From the NCBI GenBank assembly GCA_017561285.1, contig JAFZDG010000229.1, positions 1 through 8,133 of the forward strand: a stretch of DNA of 8,133 bases. The letters are read 5' to 3'. The stretch's first letter is position 1, and each line of letters opens with the position of its first letter. This DNA is from Bacteroidaceae bacterium. GTDB taxonomy: Bacteria > Bacteroidota > Bacteroidia > Bacteroidales > Barnesiellaceae_A. Under the pieces are notes generated by a model. The model was not told the DNA's origin and ran no database searches. It saw nothing but the letters and a program-made list of their open reading frames with translations. The translations under genes were made by a program, and so were the position numbers. Positions 5,855-8,133 of this stretch are shown in pieces.

Positions 5855-7563
5855 AAAAAACATCCTACAACCCCGCAATAAGCGAAATTGAGATATGGGG
5901 TGTGGTGTTATTACTCATACCTTTCATTTCGCTACTTCTTGCCACTGCAACACTACTGGCAAGAGGTAATATTGCTATATGGATGTTTCCTACAGCAACA
6001 GCCCTATCACTTGCTATCGGACACCTACTTATTGGCCGGCACACACCGCATACCCACGCCCACCATCGATACTATCTTGTGGTACTGCCCTCCATACTCT
6101 TTGCCCTCATATCATCGGCAATACTCTACGACAACAGCTTCGATGGCAACACATACCATCAAGGAGCCATCATAGATATGCTGGCCGGATGTACCCCCTA
6201 TTATCATCCCGAACAAATAGATATCATTTGGGGGCGACATTATGCCAAGGCCTTAGAAATAGCAGCATCTACGATTGCCATCTTTTTCAATCGCATTGAG
6301 TGCGGAAAAGCTGTCAATATAATGCTCATACAGGCATCTCTATTTATTGCATATAGCTTCCTACGCCGCAGATTCGCACAGCTTTCGCACCAACGGACTC
6401 TGCTAATCACCACACTCATAACACTTTGTCCAACCGTCATACGACAAGCGTATATATACTACACCGACTATGCTCTATACACCTTTATGCTACTCGCCAT
6501 CATAGCACTGATAACGCTATATAGTAGCAACAACCCTCTTTCATGGTGCATACTCTCCATTTCTGTTATTTTTGCTACCTCAACCAAGTTTACAATAGCA
6601 TTCTATCTATACCTGACCATTGCAACTGCCATCGTATGGTATTATGTCACCAACCATCGTCAGCAGAGTATACGGTTGACCATTGCGGCCGCAATATTTG
6701 CAATCATAGGTTTTGGAATCATAGGATACCATCCCTATATTACCAACACCATTGGCTGGGGCAATCCATTCTATCCACTTATTGGAGGTAATGTCGATAT
6801 AATGACAAGCAACACCCCCGAGTTGTATCTCGACGGCAACAGGGTGAGCAATTGGTTTTGCTCGCTATTCTACAATGCACAAGGAAGTGGTATATGGATA
6901 CCCTTTGTAAGCGACTCGCTTCACGACTACTACATATCATACGACAGTCGCATTGCCGGGTTTGGACCATTCTTCGGCTACGTGCTCTTTGCCTCCATCG
7001 CACTTATGGCTCTGACACTATACAAACAAAAACATTATATTATCCCCCTCAAACATCAGGCATACACCTACATAATCCTATCGGCCATACTATTGGCAGC
7101 ATGCTTTGTTTTTGAGCAATCTTGGTGGATGCGCTACACACCTTTTCTTTGGGCTGTTCCCATCATACTGCTTCTATACACCGAGCTCGACAAGACTCTA
7201 TCGCCCGCACTGCAAGCGGTGCGCAACATATTATACAGCCTGCTTGTGGTAACACAGGCTCTTTGTTGCGCCACCACAATTATTGCCGGCATATCATATG
7301 CTCAAAGAATGGAAGGAATGTTCAATGCTATTACCCCTCAATCCACCATAGAGGTGTACAACCTCAACGATGTGCAATCCATCAACCACAAACTATGCGA
7401 AAGAGATATAAAATTCTCAATTCTTAAGGAGGGTGAAGAGCCTTCCGACTCCACATTACAACTCGTAGTCTTCCCGGAGAAGGCCAACATATATCTCGAT
7501 AACGACACCTACAATAGGATGCAACATCCCGATATGCTCGACATCATTTTAGGAAACAAATAA
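5851..7563 (+). CDS. Polytopic membrane protein, GT-C glycosyltransferase-like
   Basis: The 570-residue protein has about 11-13 hydrophobic segments by eye (roughly 15-37, 41-62, 74-93, 133-148, 155-171, 183-198, 205-223, 231-265, 274-293, 373-390, 404-422, 429-443, 459-483), then a soluble C-terminal tail of about 85 residues. After the third segment comes an acidic loop DNSFDGNTYH (94-103). Position and composition resemble the first-loop acidic motif of GT-C enzymes, which use lipid-linked sugar donors outside the inner membrane. Further likely conserved spots are TSTKFT (243-248), GWGNPFYPL (302-310) and WWMRYTPFLW (425-434). No specific family is recognised; other multispanning envelope proteins are possible. 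It overlaps rnhB by 4 bases and precedes the TPR gene by 11 bases. A role in glycan or glycolipid assembly is inference only. Confidence 0.65.
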   Translation: MKKTSYNPAISEIEIWGVVLLLIPFISLLLATATLLARGNIAIWMFPTATALSLAIGHLLIGRHTPHTHAHHRYYLVVLPSILFALISSAILYDNSFDGNTYHQGAIIDMLAGCTPYYHPEQIDIIWGRHYAKALEIAASTIAIFFNRIECGKAVNIMLIQASLFIAYSFLRRRFAQLSHQRTLLITTLITLCPTVIRQAYIYYTDYALYTFMLLAIIALITLYSSNNPLSWCILSISVIFATSTKFTIAFYLYLTIATAIVWYYVTNHRQQSIRLTIAAAIFAIIGFGIIGYHPYITNTIGWGNPFYPLIGGNVDIMTSNTPELYLDGNRVSNWFCSLFYNAQGSGIWIPFVSDSLHDYYISYDSRIAGFGPFFGYVLFASIALMALTLYKQKHYIIPLKHQAYTYIILSAILLAACFVFEQSWWMRYTPFLWAVPIILLLYTELDKTLSPALQAVRNILYSLLVVTQALCCATTIIAGISYAQRMEGMFNAITPQSTIEVYNLNDVQSINHKLCERDIKFSILKEGEEPSDSTLQLVVFPEKANIYLDNDTYNRMQHPDMLDIILGNK

Positions 7564-7574
7564 ACTCTCATCGT

Positions 7575-8133
7575 ATGAAAAAACTTCGATATATCGCCTT
7601 ACTTATACATATAATAATAGCAACAAATCTATCGGCACAAAATGAAGTGTTGTGCGATAGCTTGCTGCAACAAGGTATTAAAGAATCGGAAAACAAGAAC
7701 TACGTCCAAGCCCTCGAATTGCTCAACGAAGCGCAGGAAATAGCCTCTCAAGACAACAACTACACACTCTTATTCTGGATATACAGCAATATTGGTATCT
7801 GCTATGCCGAATTGCTTGACTACAACACAGCCATCGACAACCTTAGCCAAGCCTTCGATATAGCATCCAATCACCTCGACGAACGCTACAAATTCAGCGT
7901 TTACAACAACATTGCCGGGCTGTATATGATTGACAAACAATACGACAAGGTACTCGAACAGTGCATACCCGCCTACAATGGCGCCGTTGTGCGAGGCGAC
8001 AGCCTTTTTATAGGAGGCTGTGCCACCAACATTGCCAATGCGTCTATCAACCTGGGTATGATGGAACAAACCGCTGAATACCTCAACATTGCCGAGAAGA
8101 TGCTCATTAACTACCCCTCAGAATTACCCTGGC
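7575..8133 (+). CDS. Secreted TPR-repeat protein, N-terminal part
   Basis: The ATG at 7575 opens a frame that stays open to the window edge (186 complete codons), so the C-terminus is missing. Residues 1-21 form a signal peptide (MKK, hydrophobic core, LSAQ cleavage-like site). The rest is helical and contains about four tetratricopeptide repeats, near residues 28-60, 66-100, 106-140 and 146-180. Their small/aromatic pattern is clear, for example NYVQALELLNEAQEIA and DYNTAIDNLSQAFDIA. TPRs bind proteins. In Bacteroidetes this architecture often forms the periplasmic half of regulators that continue into a transmembrane helix and a LuxR-type HTH or histidine kinase domain, but that part would lie outside the window. 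It starts 11 bases after the membrane-protein gene, so the two are probably cotranscribed. Confidence 0.85.
   Translation, partial: MKKLRYIALLIHIIIATNLSAQNEVLCDSLLQQGIKESENKNYVQALELLNEAQEIASQDNNYTLLFWIYSNIGICYAELLDYNTAIDNLSQAFDIASNHLDERYKFSVYNNIAGLYMIDKQYDKVLEQCIPAYNGAVVRGDSLFIGGCATNIANASINLGMMEQTAEYLNIAEKMLINYPSELPW

Noticed and set aside
7770..8069. 99-codon - strand frame near the right end
   Set aside because: It is antisense to the TPR repeats; the + strand frame has a signal peptide and a repeat pattern, this one has neither.
1..8133. Possible mobile element, CRISPR array, defence or toxin-antitoxin system
   Set aside because: I saw no transposase, integrase, direct repeat array, tRNA-like sequence or toxin-antitoxin-like gene pair. 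The overlapping small gene at 657-908 has a lipobox and does not look like an antitoxin or immunity protein.

Overview
The window comes from a member of the Bacteroidota, most likely the order Bacteroidales. The reasons are protein content (DUF4831 protein, M64 peptidase, a fused NnrE-NnrD enzyme, Bacteroides-like RNase HII and Adk), starts preceded by A-rich rather than Shine-Dalgarno sequence, and matches to the Bacteroidetes promoter -7 box TAnnTTTG in front of the two divergent transcription units. I cannot name a genus.

Left arm (1-924, + strand): the 3' part of an M64-family metallopeptidase gene is cut by the window edge. It overlaps by 11 bases a small predicted lipoprotein gene, whose last codons run into a strong hairpin terminator. 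Centre-left (1022-2161, - strand): hpt and adk form a compact purine-metabolism operon converging on that same hairpin. The intergenic stretch 2162-2403 carries divergent promoters, one for hpt-adk and one for the rightward genes.

Right arm (2404 to the end, + strand): a bifunctional NAD(P)HX epimerase/dehydratase, then a secreted DUF4831 protein. After a 194-base gap come rnhB (RNase HII), a 570-residue polytopic membrane protein that looks like a GT-C glycosyltransferase-type protein and overlaps rnhB by 4 bases, and a secreted TPR protein that starts 11 bases later and runs off the window. The last three look like one operon.

Most of the window is ordinary chromosomal housekeeping: nucleotide salvage and balance (Hpt, Adk), repair of hydrated nicotinamide cofactors (NnrE-NnrD) and removal of ribonucleotides or RNA-DNA hybrids (RnhB). 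The less understood parts are the small lipoprotein, which repeats the C-terminal tail motif of the upstream peptidase, the GT-C-like membrane protein, and the TPR protein. I found no CRISPR array, insertion sequence, tRNA, rRNA or prophage signal, and no convincing evidence of a new defence or mobile system.
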